A DNA stretch of 58,609 nt from JAVWIF01 sp036639635 (GCA_036639635.1 JAVWIF010000005.1:1-58609), one strand, 5' to 3'; counted from the stretch's first letter, positions 44,872 to 53,390 are shown. Numbers and translations: made by a program. The notes: generated by a model not told the origin, from the letters alone.

Positions 44872-45180
44872 TTATTGAATATTTAAAATTTTTAGTGCTT
44901 GTGCCAAAACCTTTTCCCCATTCATCGTACCATACGCCTGCATGTCGATAACTGTTACAGGTTTTGTTCCGGCGATTTCTTTCATTTTTTTCTCCAAGAA
45001 ACGAACCTGTGGTCCTAGCATCATAATATCAGCTTTATCGATATTAGTTTTTGCTTCTGCGTCAGCAACTGCCCAAATTTCAACTTCAAGTCCTTGTGAT
45101 GCAGCAGAGGTTTTCATTTTCTCTACCATAAGACTCGTTGACATTCCTGCAGAACACACTAACAGAATTTTAACCATCAT
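44872..45180 (-). CDS. PTS cellobiose/beta-glucoside-type IIB
   Basis: A 102-residue cytoplasmic phosphocarrier with the phosphorylated Cys in LLVCSAGMSTSLM (residue 9) and the MMLGPQVRFLEKK motif. First gene of the operon. Two adjacent ATG codons (45180 and 45177) follow AGGAGG; either may be used. The promoter and a GntR-type palindrome stand directly upstream. Confidence 0.94.
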   Translation of the reverse strand: MMVKILLVCSAGMSTSLMVEKMKTSAASQGLEVEIWAVADAEAKTNIDKADIMMLGPQVRFLEKKMKEIAGTKPVTVIDMQAYGTMNGEKVLAQALKILNIQ

Positions 45181-45198
45181 TCATTCCTCCTTTCCATT

Positions 45199-45210
45199 TG
45201 GTATATACCA
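45199..45210. promoter_or_regulatory. GntR/HutC operator O1
   Basis: Perfect palindrome TGGTATATACCA with the GTMTAKAC core, just downstream of the predicted start of the PTS transcript. Binding here would block transcription. Confidence 0.65.
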
Positions 45211-45222
45211 CTTTACAAACAT

Positions 45223-45250
45223 ATTCTACCACGCTTTAAAAAAAATGCAA
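45223..45250 (-). promoter_or_regulatory. Promoter of the PTS operon
   Basis: TTGCAT (45245-45250) and TAGAAT (45223-45228, preceded by TGG as an extended -10) on the minus strand with 16 bases between. Confidence 0.6.
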
Positions 45251-45388
45251 CCCCTTTCTTTTCTTTTTTCTTTTTTCACATAATTGAATTTTAAATAGGT
45301 AAGCAATTCCCATATATATAATAAAGAAAGGCTTATATTACCTTTCTATATACCCATATAATAAATTATCACTTTTTTTATTTTAGGA

Positions 45389-45403
45389 ATGGACACGCTT
45401 ACA
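45389..45403. promoter_or_regulatory. Candidate CcpA cre site
   Basis: The 15 bases beginning ATGGACACGC and ending TTACA fit the cre consensus WTGNAANCGNWNNCW with one mismatch and overlap the -35 of the GH4 promoter. Suggests catabolite repression. Confidence 0.45.
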
Positions 45404-45418
45404 CAAACATGCTATCAT
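45390..45418 (+). promoter_or_regulatory. Promoter of the GH4 gene
   Basis: TGGACA (45390-45395) and TATCAT (45413-45418) with 17 bases between. Overlapped by the cre candidate at the -35 and by operator O2 at the -10. Confidence 0.58.
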
Positions 45419-45429
45419 GGTATAGACCA
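45418..45429. promoter_or_regulatory. GntR/HutC operator O2
   Basis: TGGTATAGACCA with core GTATAGAC (fits GTMTAKAC), starting at the last base of the GH4 -10, over the likely transcription start. Confidence 0.65.
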
Positions 45430-45457
45430 ATGTACACAATATATTGGTTTTCCACAA

Positions 45458-45469
45458 AGGTCTAGACCA
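45458..45469. promoter_or_regulatory. GntR/HutC operator O3
   Basis: AGGTCTAGACCA with the perfect palindrome GGTCTAGACC, 40 bases downstream of O2. The remainder of the 329-base gap (45211-45509) holds only the two promoters. Confidence 0.62.
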
Positions 45470-45509
45470 CTTTATAATTTCTAAGACCGAGAAAAACAGG
45501 AGGTATGAT

Positions 45510-46835
45510 ATGAGAAAAGATGCAGTTAAGATTGTCACAATAGGTGGCGGAAGCAGTTACACTCCAGAATTAGTAGAGGGTTTTATTAAACGATATGACA
45601 CTTTACCGATTTGCGAATTATGGTTAGTTGATATTGAAGAAGGCCGTCAAAAGCTTGAAATTGTTGGTGCTTTGGCAAAACGTATGGTTGAAAAAGCTGG
45701 CTTACCAATGAAAATAGTCTTAAGCTATAATCGTCGAGAAGCATTGAAAGATGCAGACTTCGTTACGACACAGATGCGTATAGGTAGATTACCAGCACGT
45801 GTTCTTGATGAAAGAATTCCATTAAGTCATGGCATGATTGGACAAGAAACAAATGGAGCCGGAGGAATGTTTAAAGCATTTCGTACCATTCCAGTAATTC
45901 TTGATATTGTAAAAGATATGGAAGAACTATGTCCAAACGCTTGGATGATAAACTTCACCAATCCCGCTGGTATGGTTACAGAAGCCGTTTTAAAATATAC
46001 TAATTACAAAAAAGTTATTGGTTTATGCAATGTTCCCGTTAACATGGTGAGTGGATTAGCCAATATTCTTGGTGTCGATGAAACCCGTGTTACGATGGAA
46101 TTACAAGGTGTAAACCATTTCATTTTTGCTACTGATGTATTTGTTGATGGTGTATCTGTTATGGATGAAGCTGTTGAAAAATATGCAAACGTATCTGCCA
46201 ATGACACTATTGCCATGAAAAACTTTATCTCACTTCCATACTCATCTTCCTTTATCCGTGGACTACATGCGATTCCATGTCCATACCATAATTATTACTT
46301 CTTTACACGCGAACAACTGAATGAAGAGTTGGAACAGTTTAAAGAAGGAAATGTACGTGGAGAAGTTGTAAGTCAAGTCGAAAAAGAATTATTCGAACTG
46401 TATAGTCATAAGGATTTGGATGTGAAACCAAAGCAACTTGAAAAACGTGGAGGTGCAAAGTATTCAGATGCCGCCTGCAATCTGATACAATCCATTTACA
46501 ATGATCGCGGAGACATCCAATATGTTGATGTAAGAAACAATGGTGCTATTTCTAACTTACCAAACGATAGTGCGGTAGAAGTAGCTTGTCGCATTTGTGC
46601 AGATGGCCCTAAACCACTTGCTACAGGTGAGTGTAAAGTTCAAATTAATGGTTATATTCAAATGATGAAATCTTTTGAGCGTATGGTTGTTGAAGCCGCA
46701 GTTACTGGAAATAAAGATTTAGCAATTGCTGCTTTAAATTTGAACCCACTATGTCCAAGTGATGAAATTGCAAACATTGTAATAAATGAACTATTGGAAG
46801 CGCATAAAGAGTATCTTCCTCAATTTAATAAATAA
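45510..46835 (+). CDS. Glycoside hydrolase family 4, 6-phospho-beta-glucosidase
   Basis: NAD+- and Mn2+-dependent phospho-glycosidase (LicH/CelF type) that cleaves the glycosidic bond through oxidation at C3. The 441 residues show the NAD motif IGGGSSYTPE (11-20), GQETNGAGGM, NFTNPAG, and metal ligands Cys173 in GLCNVP and His203 in GVNHFIF. I start at the ATG at 45510 with AGGAGG six bases upstream; the longer frame to 45444 runs through the operator region and has no site. Divergent from the PTS operon and controlled by the same operators. Confidence 0.93.
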   Translation: MRKDAVKIVTIGGGSSYTPELVEGFIKRYDTLPICELWLVDIEEGRQKLEIVGALAKRMVEKAGLPMKIVLSYNRREALKDADFVTTQMRIGRLPARVLDERIPLSHGMIGQETNGAGGMFKAFRTIPVILDIVKDMEELCPNAWMINFTNPAGMVTEAVLKYTNYKKVIGLCNVPVNMVSGLANILGVDETRVTMELQGVNHFIFATDVFVDGVSVMDEAVEKYANVSANDTIAMKNFISLPYSSSFIRGLHAIPCPYHNYYFFTREQLNEELEQFKEGNVRGEVVSQVEKELFELYSHKDLDVKPKQLEKRGGAKYSDAACNLIQSIYNDRGDIQYVDVRNNGAISNLPNDSAVEVACRICADGPKPLATGECKVQINGYIQMMKSFERMVVEAAVTGNKDLAIAALNLNPLCPSDEIANIVINELLEAHKEYLPQFNK

Positions 46836-46843
46836 ACTCAATA

Positions 46844-46887
46844 TGCAAAAAAAAACTGTATTTTAATTGCAGTCTTTTTTTTTTGCA
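46844..46887 (+). terminator. Terminator between convergent GH4 and EAL genes
   Basis: A-rich arm with ACTG and T-rich arm with CAGT form a long stem that starts with TGCA and ends with TGCA, with T runs on both strands; it can serve both genes. Confidence 0.6.
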
Positions 46888-46888
46888 T

Positions 46889-48208
46889 TTAGTGTGAAAG
46901 ATACTTCTTCAAATCTTGTATTGGGTTACCATTCTTTACAAAGGCGATGTACTCATTTGCAGAAATAGCTTTTGAGTATAAATATCCTTGCCCAATATCA
47001 CATCCCATATCTTTTAAGAAATCTAATTGTTCTTGTGTTTCAACACCTTCCATGACCGAAATCATATGTAAAGATTTTATTAGTTCTACGACTTTTGTGA
47101 TAATCAATCTACCACGCTCACTGTTTGCGGATGTGCTTAAGAATGCTTTATCAATTTTAATCACATCAATTGCCAATTCCTTTAAGCAATTCAAAGAAGA
47201 ATATGCGCTGCCAAAATCATCTAAAGCCACTTTAAAGCCTAATTCTTTTAATGCTTTTGTAATTTTTACTATTTCTTCGAAATCTTGCAAATACACATTT
47301 TCCGTAAATTCAATTTCAATCATTTCAGGATCTATATTATGTTGATGAACAATCTCGTAAATATGGGGAACAAAGCCTTTATTATAAACATGAACTTTTG
47401 AAAAGTTGACCGAAATAGGTAATGGTACAATTCCATTTTCAATTGAATTATCAATAAAGATACAGGCTTGTTCTAACATATAGAAATCAATTTGCTTAAT
47501 AAAACCATTTTGTTCAAAAATAGGAATAAATCGATCAGGGAATATCATTCCAAGCTTTGGATTTTCCCATCGAACAAGAGCTTCACTTCCAATGATCTGA
47601 TTAGTATTGATTAATAATTTAGGTTGTAAATACATTTTAAATTCATTGTTAATTAATGCAGACTCCATCATTAAAGTAATAGCTTTACGCCATTTTATCT
47701 CCTCTTCCATTTTATTATCATAGAATAGTATCTCATTTACCTGTGTTCCTTTGGCTAGTTTTCTAGCAAAGTTTGCTTTATCTAAATAAGAAGCTACACT
47801 TTCTTTATCATCGCAAACACAAACAATGCCACTATTCGATACTAAACTATAGTGGATTGGCAAAATATCAATCATAATATCTTTTAAATCTGTTATGGTC
47901 GCAAAACGTTTCATCATTGCTTTTTGTGTCGTCCGTTTTAATAAGAACGTAAAATGATCAGCATGAAAACGCGAGAATATTTCATCATTCTGGAGATGTA
48001 ATGAAAAATGCTCCATCATTTTAGTTAAAACTAAATCCCCTGTTTCATAACTAAATAAGTCATTTATATAGTTAAAATTATCAAAGTCAAAAGAAACTAA
48101 GTAATATTTAATATGTTCTTTCGTGCTTTTATCTATCAATTTTCTAGCTCGCACATAAAACTCTTCACTTTCCAAATAATATGGGAGCGTACATATTCCA
48201 CGTTTCAT
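46889..48208 (-). CDS. Cyclic di-GMP phosphodiesterase (EAL) with degenerate GGDEF domain
   Basis: Expected to hydrolyse cyclic di-GMP in the cytoplasm; no membrane helix. Seen in the 439 residues: an N-terminal GGDEF-like domain whose motif is HADHF, so no cyclase activity; then an EAL domain from about 185 with EALVRW, EIEFTEN, LDDFGSAYSSL, DVIKIDKAF, MEGVETQEQL and GQGYLYSK, that is all metal and catalytic positions. The ATG at 48208 (AGGAG eight bases upstream) is preferred to one at 48256. It may oppose the cyclase at the left end of the window. Confidence 0.9.
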   Translation of the reverse strand: MKRGICTLPYYLESEEFYVRARKLIDKSTKEHIKYYLVSFDFDNFNYINDLFSYETGDLVLTKMMEHFSLHLQNDEIFSRFHADHFTFLLKRTTQKAMMKRFATITDLKDIMIDILPIHYSLVSNSGIVCVCDDKESVASYLDKANFARKLAKGTQVNEILFYDNKMEEEIKWRKAITLMMESALINNEFKMYLQPKLLINTNQIIGSEALVRWENPKLGMIFPDRFIPIFEQNGFIKQIDFYMLEQACIFIDNSIENGIVPLPISVNFSKVHVYNKGFVPHIYEIVHQHNIDPEMIEIEFTENVYLQDFEEIVKITKALKELGFKVALDDFGSAYSSLNCLKELAIDVIKIDKAFLSTSANSERGRLIITKVVELIKSLHMISVMEGVETQEQLDFLKDMGCDIGQGYLYSKAISANEYIAFVKNGNPIQDLKKYLSH

Positions 48209-48264
48209 GAGAATTCTCCTTATTCTATGATCCCTCGTTACGTTTTTATTTACCATTATTATAC

Positions 48265-48299
48265 CAAAAAAAAACAGAGATTGCTCACAATTCTCTGCT
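48265..48299 (-). terminator. Terminator of the ABC exporter operon
   Basis: CAGAGATTG (48275-48283) and CAATTCTCTG (48288-48297) pair with one bulge; T run on the minus strand. Confidence 0.68.
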
Positions 48300-48330
48300 T
48301 TTTGATAATTCTCAGCTAATCAGTCATAGT

Positions 48331-50112
48331 TCATTCGTTATTTTTCGCGAATTGAGAATTATATAGCTTTTCATAAGCACCATTTTGTTTTATCAGTTCC
48401 TCATGTGTACCTTGCTCTACAATATCTCCTTCATTTATGACAAGGATTAAATCAGCATTACGTATAGTTGATAAACGATGGGCAATAACAAAACTTGTTC
48501 TATTTTGCATGACATTGCGCATTGCTTCTTGCAACATTTTTTCTAATCGAGTATCAACAGAAGAAGTTGCCTCATCTAATATCATAATTTGTGGATTTTT
48601 AAGAATTGCACGCGCAATTGTAAGTAGTTGCTTCTCTCCTTGTGAAATATTATTTGCTTCTTCATTAATAACTGAATCATAACCATCTGGCAGGGTACGA
48701 ATGAAGTGATGAACATTGGCCGCTTTCGCTGCATTTATAATTTCATCTTTCCTTGCATCCAAACGCCCATACCGTATATTGTCATAAATACTTCCAGAGA
48801 ATAACCATGTATCTTGTAAAACCATACCAAACATCGTTCTTAATTCTCCACGTTTCATATCGCGAATATCAACACCATCAATTTTTATACTACCACCTTT
48901 AATATCATAAAAGCGTAATAACAAATTAATTAATGTAGTTTTCCCTGCTCCAGTTGGTCCTACAATAGCAACCATTTGACCACTTTTAACCGATAAATTT
49001 AAATCTTTCATTAAATGTTCTTCATGATAACCAAACTTAACATGTTCAAAAGTTACATTCCCTTGCATATTTTCTATTTGTTTCGTAGGATTTGCTTCCG
49101 CTATTTCTTCTGGCTCATCTAAAATTTCCAATATTCTGACAAGAGCTGCAAATGCAGATTGTATTTGTGAAGATAAACTAGAAATTTGTGACAATGGATC
49201 ATTTACTTGCCAAATATAACGAACAAAAGCTTGCAGTTGCCCTACTTTTAATGAACCTTGAATAACATGTATTGTCCCCATAACGGCAATCGTACCAATC
49301 GTTACATAAGTAACTAAGGCATTTAATGGACCAATTGTAGAAGAAATGAATTGAGCTTTAAAAGCATTGTTTTTCAAGTCCTCATTTAATGTTTTAAATT
49401 TAGTTATTGATTCTTCTTGTTTGTTATATAACAAGATTTCGTTATAACCAGTATAAAGTTCCGTTATTGCTCCATTTAATGCACCTAATGCATCTTGTTG
49501 TGCTTTGAATCTTTTTTGGGAAAATCTAACAATCATAAATGTTATAAGTAAAGATAATGGAATTATCAAAGAGGCAACCAGTGCCATACCTATATTTGTC
49601 ATAAACATCATAACAAGTGCCATTGAAATAGATAATATACCACTTATTACGTTGGTAAAACTTTGTTGAAGTGCATTAGAAACAGCATCAATATCATTTG
49701 TAATACGACTTAATACATCTCCATATTGATGTGTATCAAAATAACGCACTGGCAATTTTCTAATCTTGTTTTGGATCGCATTACGTAAATCACGCATAGC
49801 ATTTTGAATCGCATTCGTTAACCAAATAATCGAAATCATCTGGGTAATTGTTTTTAATAAATATAAACCAATTAACAAGACAATGATTCTTAATATCTTT
49901 TGAAAGCTTACAACAATGTTTCCCGTTGTAGATTGCATAACATCATTTGCTAACTGCGTTGTTATATTTCCTTCTAATGTAGGTGATAATACCATGCAAA
50001 CATTAACTACTACAATCATTGCGATAGCACCAAAGAACATTCCTTTATAAGGAGCAATAAAAGGCTTAATTCCTTGTATTCCACGTTTGAATTTATTAGT
50101 TTTCTTAAGCAT
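48331..50112 (-). CDS. ABC exporter subunit with consensus catalytic Glu (second half)
   Basis: A 593-residue fused membrane/ATPase half-transporter of the multidrug type. Six helices at about 20-310, then the ATPase: Walker A GPTGAGKTT, signature ISQGEKQ (not LSGGQ), Walker B MILDEATS with the catalytic Glu, and the AHRLSTIRNAD switch. It overlaps the previous gene by eight bases. With its partner it forms a heterodimer, in which this subunit supplies the working Glu and the odd signature. Confidence 0.92.
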   Translation of the reverse strand: MLKKTNKFKRGIQGIKPFIAPYKGMFFGAIAMIVVVNVCMVLSPTLEGNITTQLANDVMQSTTGNIVVSFQKILRIIVLLIGLYLLKTITQMISIIWLTNAIQNAMRDLRNAIQNKIRKLPVRYFDTHQYGDVLSRITNDIDAVSNALQQSFTNVISGILSISMALVMMFMTNIGMALVASLIIPLSLLITFMIVRFSQKRFKAQQDALGALNGAITELYTGYNEILLYNKQEESITKFKTLNEDLKNNAFKAQFISSTIGPLNALVTYVTIGTIAVMGTIHVIQGSLKVGQLQAFVRYIWQVNDPLSQISSLSSQIQSAFAALVRILEILDEPEEIAEANPTKQIENMQGNVTFEHVKFGYHEEHLMKDLNLSVKSGQMVAIVGPTGAGKTTLINLLLRFYDIKGGSIKIDGVDIRDMKRGELRTMFGMVLQDTWLFSGSIYDNIRYGRLDARKDEIINAAKAANVHHFIRTLPDGYDSVINEEANNISQGEKQLLTIARAILKNPQIMILDEATSSVDTRLEKMLQEAMRNVMQNRTSFVIAHRLSTIRNADLILVINEGDIVEQGTHEELIKQNGAYEKLYNSQFAKNNE

Positions 50113-51838
50113 ACGTCAGCTCCTCCTCACTTAATTGTGATAACGCAATTTCGTGATAGATCTGACAATTCTTCAACAATTCTGAATGCGTTCCATTTCC
50201 AATTACATGCCCTTCATTTAATACAACGATTCGATCGGCATCCATAATACTAGAGATACGTTGCGCAACCACCATAACAATGGCATCTTTCGTCTCTTCT
50301 TTTAATTTTTTTCGCAAGCGCGCATCTGTTTTAAAATCTAATGCAGAAAAAGAATCATCAAATACATAAATTTCTGGTTTTCTAACCAAGGCCCTAGCAA
50401 TTGATAAGCGCTGTTTTTGTCCACCTGAAACATTGGTTGCGCCCTCAGTTATATCTTCTTGTAGCTGTTTTTCTTTTTCCATCACAAAATCATAACCTTG
50501 TGCACTCTTTAAAGCTTCTTTAATTTCCTGTAGACTTGCATTTTCTTTTCCAAAACGAATATTATCCTCAATGGTACCACTAAATAACATCGCTTTTTGA
50601 GGGATAATTCCCAATTTACTTCGTAATGCTTTCATATCATACTCACGTATATCAACACCATCAATGGTAATTTTTCCTTTTGTAACATCATAAAATCTTG
50701 GTATTAAATTAACAAGCGTACTTTTCCCTGATCCAGTACTCCCAATAAATGCAATCGTTTCCCCTCTTTTCGCTTCAAAAGATACATCATTTAGAACAGG
50801 TTCTTCTCCATCTGGATATACAAAAGTTACATGATCAAAGACAATTGTCCCTTCTTGATTGCCTTTTGTTTTTCCGTTTTTTGGATTTATAACCAAAGGA
50901 TTGGTATCAAACACTTCTTGAATACGTTTTGCACTCACTTCTGCTCTTGGATACATCATGAATACTGTACAAAATAACATCATAGAAAACATTGCATGAA
51001 ATAAGTAATCCATAAACGCCACCAACTGTCCAACCTGCAAATCGTTGTTTGCAATCAACAAAGCAGCAATCCAAAAGATAAATAAGCCCGCAACATTCAT
51101 TAACATAAAAAAGATTGGTGACGTAATTGACATCACTTTAAATAATTTCTTAGAATAGTTTGTAAATTGATTATTCATTTGATCAAAACGTTTTTGTTCA
51201 AATTCATCATTATTAAAAGCTCGAATGACCCGAATTCCGCTTAAATTTTCGCGTGAAACCAAATTCAGTCCATCTAATGTTGCTTGTTGCTTTTCCGATA
51301 TTGGACCTGAATACTTTGCAACAATAACAACTCCTATAATAATTAATGGTATAGTAGTTGCTATAATTCCTGATAAAGGAAGCGAAGCACGTGCAGTCAT
51401 TGCAAAACTAGCTACAAACATGACAGGTGTCATAAGTGCTGTTCTTAATAATACATTCACAAACGTCTGAATTTGATAAGCGTCATTATTTGTTCTTGTG
51501 ATCATTGAAGATATACCAAATTTATTAAACTCATAAGCTGTAAACTGTTGCGCTTTATCAAAGATATCATTACGAATATCTCGTGTGATAGACGTTGATA
51601 TTTTCGCACAACAATATCCTAAAAGGATGGTAGCACTCACCCCAATAATAGATATCACAAAAATCACGATTCCCATTTTCATAATATAATTCGTATCAGC
51701 GTTTGCAACTCCTACATCAATCATCATTGCAATGATTGTAGGAATTCCTAATTCTACTAGTGCAAATCCAAAAACAGATAGCACATTAACAATACCTATT
51801 TTTTTATATCTTTTTAAATACCTTAATATTAGTCTCAT
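50105..51838 (-). CDS. ABC exporter subunit with degenerate catalytic site (first half)
   Basis: A 577-residue half-transporter: six helices at about 15-300 and an ATPase with Walker A GSTGSGKST, consensus signature VSGGQKQR, and Walker B YVFDDSFSALD, where the catalytic Glu is Asp. Together with the partner's ISQGE signature this makes one dead-type and one working ATP site, as in heterodimeric exporters like BmrCD or LmrCD. Its promoter has the 19-base spacer of MerR-controlled genes and the divergent gene is a MerR protein, so it is probably induced by the drug or peptide it exports. Confidence 0.92.
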   Translation of the reverse strand: MRLILRYLKRYKKIGIVNVLSVFGFALVELGIPTIIAMMIDVGVANADTNYIMKMGIVIFVISIIGVSATILLGYCCAKISTSITRDIRNDIFDKAQQFTAYEFNKFGISSMITRTNNDAYQIQTFVNVLLRTALMTPVMFVASFAMTARASLPLSGIIATTIPLIIIGVVIVAKYSGPISEKQQATLDGLNLVSRENLSGIRVIRAFNNDEFEQKRFDQMNNQFTNYSKKLFKVMSITSPIFFMLMNVAGLFIFWIAALLIANNDLQVGQLVAFMDYLFHAMFSMMLFCTVFMMYPRAEVSAKRIQEVFDTNPLVINPKNGKTKGNQEGTIVFDHVTFVYPDGEEPVLNDVSFEAKRGETIAFIGSTGSGKSTLVNLIPRFYDVTKGKITIDGVDIREYDMKALRSKLGIIPQKAMLFSGTIEDNIRFGKENASLQEIKEALKSAQGYDFVMEKEKQLQEDITEGATNVSGGQKQRLSIARALVRKPEIYVFDDSFSALDFKTDARLRKKLKEETKDAIVMVVAQRISSIMDADRIVVLNEGHVIGNGTHSELLKNCQIYHEIALSQLSEEELTYA

Positions 51839-51854
51839 TGTATTCCTTCTTTCC

Positions 51855-51883
51855 TTGACATATGCAGTTTGCTATATTATCAT
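51855..51883 (+). promoter_or_regulatory. Promoter of the merR-type gene
   Basis: TTGACA (51855-51860) and TATCAT (51878-51883), 17 bases apart. The MerR palindrome lies just downstream, so bound protein would also repress its own gene. Confidence 0.68.
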
Positions 51884-51909
51884 AAACTATAAGGTAACCT
51901 TATAGTCAA
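51879..51909 (-). promoter_or_regulatory. MerR-type promoter of the ABC exporter operon
   Basis: TTGACT (51904-51909) and TATGAT (51879-51884) on the minus strand with a 19-base spacer, the over-long spacing that MerR proteins correct by twisting DNA. The -10 overlaps that of the opposite promoter. Confidence 0.78.
51886..51906. promoter_or_regulatory. MerR-family operator palindrome
   Basis: Perfect dyad with arms ACTATAAGGT (51886-51895) and ACCTTATAGT (51897-51906) around one A. It fills the spacer of the exporter promoter. Confidence 0.8.
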
Positions 51910-51926
51910 GAGGTGTTTACATAAAT

Positions 51927-52739
51927 ATGGAAAAAGAAAAATATTTAACTGCTGGTCAATTTGCTAAAATTTGTGACATACCAAAACATGTGCTATTTCA
52001 TTATGATGATATTGGCTTATTTAAACCTGCGAAAAAAGCCGAAAATGGATATCGATATTACTCCTATCATCAATACGATACCTTTACCGTAATTTCAAAA
52101 TTAAAGAGTATGGGAATGAGTTTAAATGATATTAAAGTTTATTTAGAAAAACGTGAACCACATACATTTCTAAAGCTTTTAGATGATAAGTTTCATGAAG
52201 TTGATTTCGAAATTGAAAAGCTATTAACATTAAAGAAAATGATGGTTTCTATGCATAATTCAACACAACATGCTTTACATCATGCAAATGATGATATTCA
52301 AATCTGTCAATTAAATGAAAAGATCATTTTATGTAGTGATAATTTTGAAGAAACAAGTCTTCGTAACTTTGCAAATTTTATGGAAGAATATATCCGTTTT
52401 TGTAAAATGCATAATATTCTATTACCAGAATCAGTTGGAAATATGCTTAAGATTGATAAAATTAAAGAACATGATTATTTTAATTTTGCATATCTATATA
52501 CACCAACAGAAAAAGCAATTCCTAGCAAAACAAAAATTAGACAATCAGGTAATTATCTTTGTGCTTGGCACAAAGGGAACTATGATACCATTCAACTCAC
52601 ATATGAAAAATTACTAAAGTATGCTGCTACCCATCATATAAAACTTGGTGTCTTTTCTTATGAGGAATATTTAATTGCCGATATTGCTCAAAAAGATCAT
52701 AATAAATATGTTACTCACATTATGTTAGAAATGAAATAA
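51927..52739 (+). CDS. MerR-family regulator with GyrI-like effector domain
   Basis: A 270-residue regulator of the BltR/BmrR type: winged helix at about 5-75 (FAKICDIPKHVLFHYDDIGL, ENGYRYYSYHQYD), a dimer coiled coil at about 80-115 and a GyrI-like small-molecule binding domain at about 120-270 (YLCAWHKGNYDTIQLTYEKL, YLIADIAQ). It should activate the divergent exporter genes in the presence of a ligand. Own promoter and a strong terminator. Confidence 0.92.
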   Translation: MEKEKYLTAGQFAKICDIPKHVLFHYDDIGLFKPAKKAENGYRYYSYHQYDTFTVISKLKSMGMSLNDIKVYLEKREPHTFLKLLDDKFHEVDFEIEKLLTLKKMMVSMHNSTQHALHHANDDIQICQLNEKIILCSDNFEETSLRNFANFMEEYIRFCKMHNILLPESVGNMLKIDKIKEHDYFNFAYLYTPTEKAIPSKTKIRQSGNYLCAWHKGNYDTIQLTYEKLLKYAATHHIKLGVFSYEEYLIADIAQKDHNKYVTHIMLEMK

Positions 52740-52745
52740 ATATGT

Positions 52746-52770
52746 AAGAACAGCCTCGCTGTTCTTTTTT
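52746..52770 (+). terminator. Terminator of the merR-type gene
   Basis: AAGAACAGC/GCTGTTCTT stem with a CTC loop followed by T. Confidence 0.85.
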
Positions 52771-52873
52771 AATAAAAGATTGTTGCAATAACAAATACTA
52801 TGAAAATGCCAATAATTAGTGTCATTCCTAACGTAATATAAGCAACTACAACATCTTGCTTTTTGACTTTCAA
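52769..52873 (-). CDS. 34-residue single-helix membrane protein (TTG start)
   Basis: A short frame with TTG start, AGGAGG at an ideal distance and the sequence MKVKKQDVVVAYITLGMTLI followed by IGIFIVFVIATIFY: a basic N-terminus and one long membrane helix. The ribosome site and the protein-like composition make it likely to be real. It sits between the merR-type gene and the XRE gene with no clear partner. Candidate for a regulatory microprotein or a type I toxin-like peptide; the function is unknown. Confidence 0.55.
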   Translation of the reverse strand: MKVKKQDVVVAYITLGMTLIIGIFIVFVIATIFY

Positions 52874-53063
52874 AAAAAAGACCTCCTACTTCAATCTATG
52901 AATTATAAAGAATATAGTATAGGTCATTTTTAACAATTTTAGCATTATTATTGGTAAATTAGCCTATTATTTACGAATAAGCGTACTTCAATAAATTTTT
53001 TCAATTATCCATGTTAATTATGTATACTTAATAAAAGCGTACTAAACACGCATGGAGGAAAAC

Positions 53064-53390
53064 ATGAACAAATTACTTTCAGAGGCAATAAAGGATGAAA
53101 TCATAAAAAGTCAATATTCACAAAAAGAAATTGCTAACATTTTGCATATAACACCACAAAGTTTAAACAGCTATGTGAACAATCATCGAGAACCCAGCAT
53201 TGACATTTTATTCGAATTACTTGAACTTTTAAAAATTGATATTTTTATTTTCTATCCTGCTCTAAATACAGCTAAAGTAACAAGAGTAAATCTTGCAGAA
53301 GCTTATAATGGATTAGGACAGGAACAAAAAGCAATTCTTACCTTATTGGTAAATCATTTTACAAAAATCAACAAAAAATATCAGCGCTAG
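53064..53390 (+). CDS. XRE-family regulator
   Basis: A 108-residue protein with an N-terminal helix-turn-helix (QKEIANILHITPQSLNSYVN, EPSIDILFELLELL) and a helical tail. The ATG at 53064 is used (GGAGG five bases upstream). It converges with azlD and the stops overlap by four bases. Two copies of AAGCGTACT (52979-52987 and 53035-53043) flank its promoter region and may be operators. No target gene is evident. Confidence 0.82.
   Translation: MNKLLSEAIKDEIIKSQYSQKEIANILHITPQSLNSYVNNHREPSIDILFELLELLKIDIFIFYPALNTAKVTRVNLAEAYNGLGQEQKAILTLLVNHFTKINKKYQR

Noticed and set aside
45223..45250. cre site at the PTS promoter
   Set aside because: AAAGCGTGGTAG near the -10 matches the consensus poorly at both ends.
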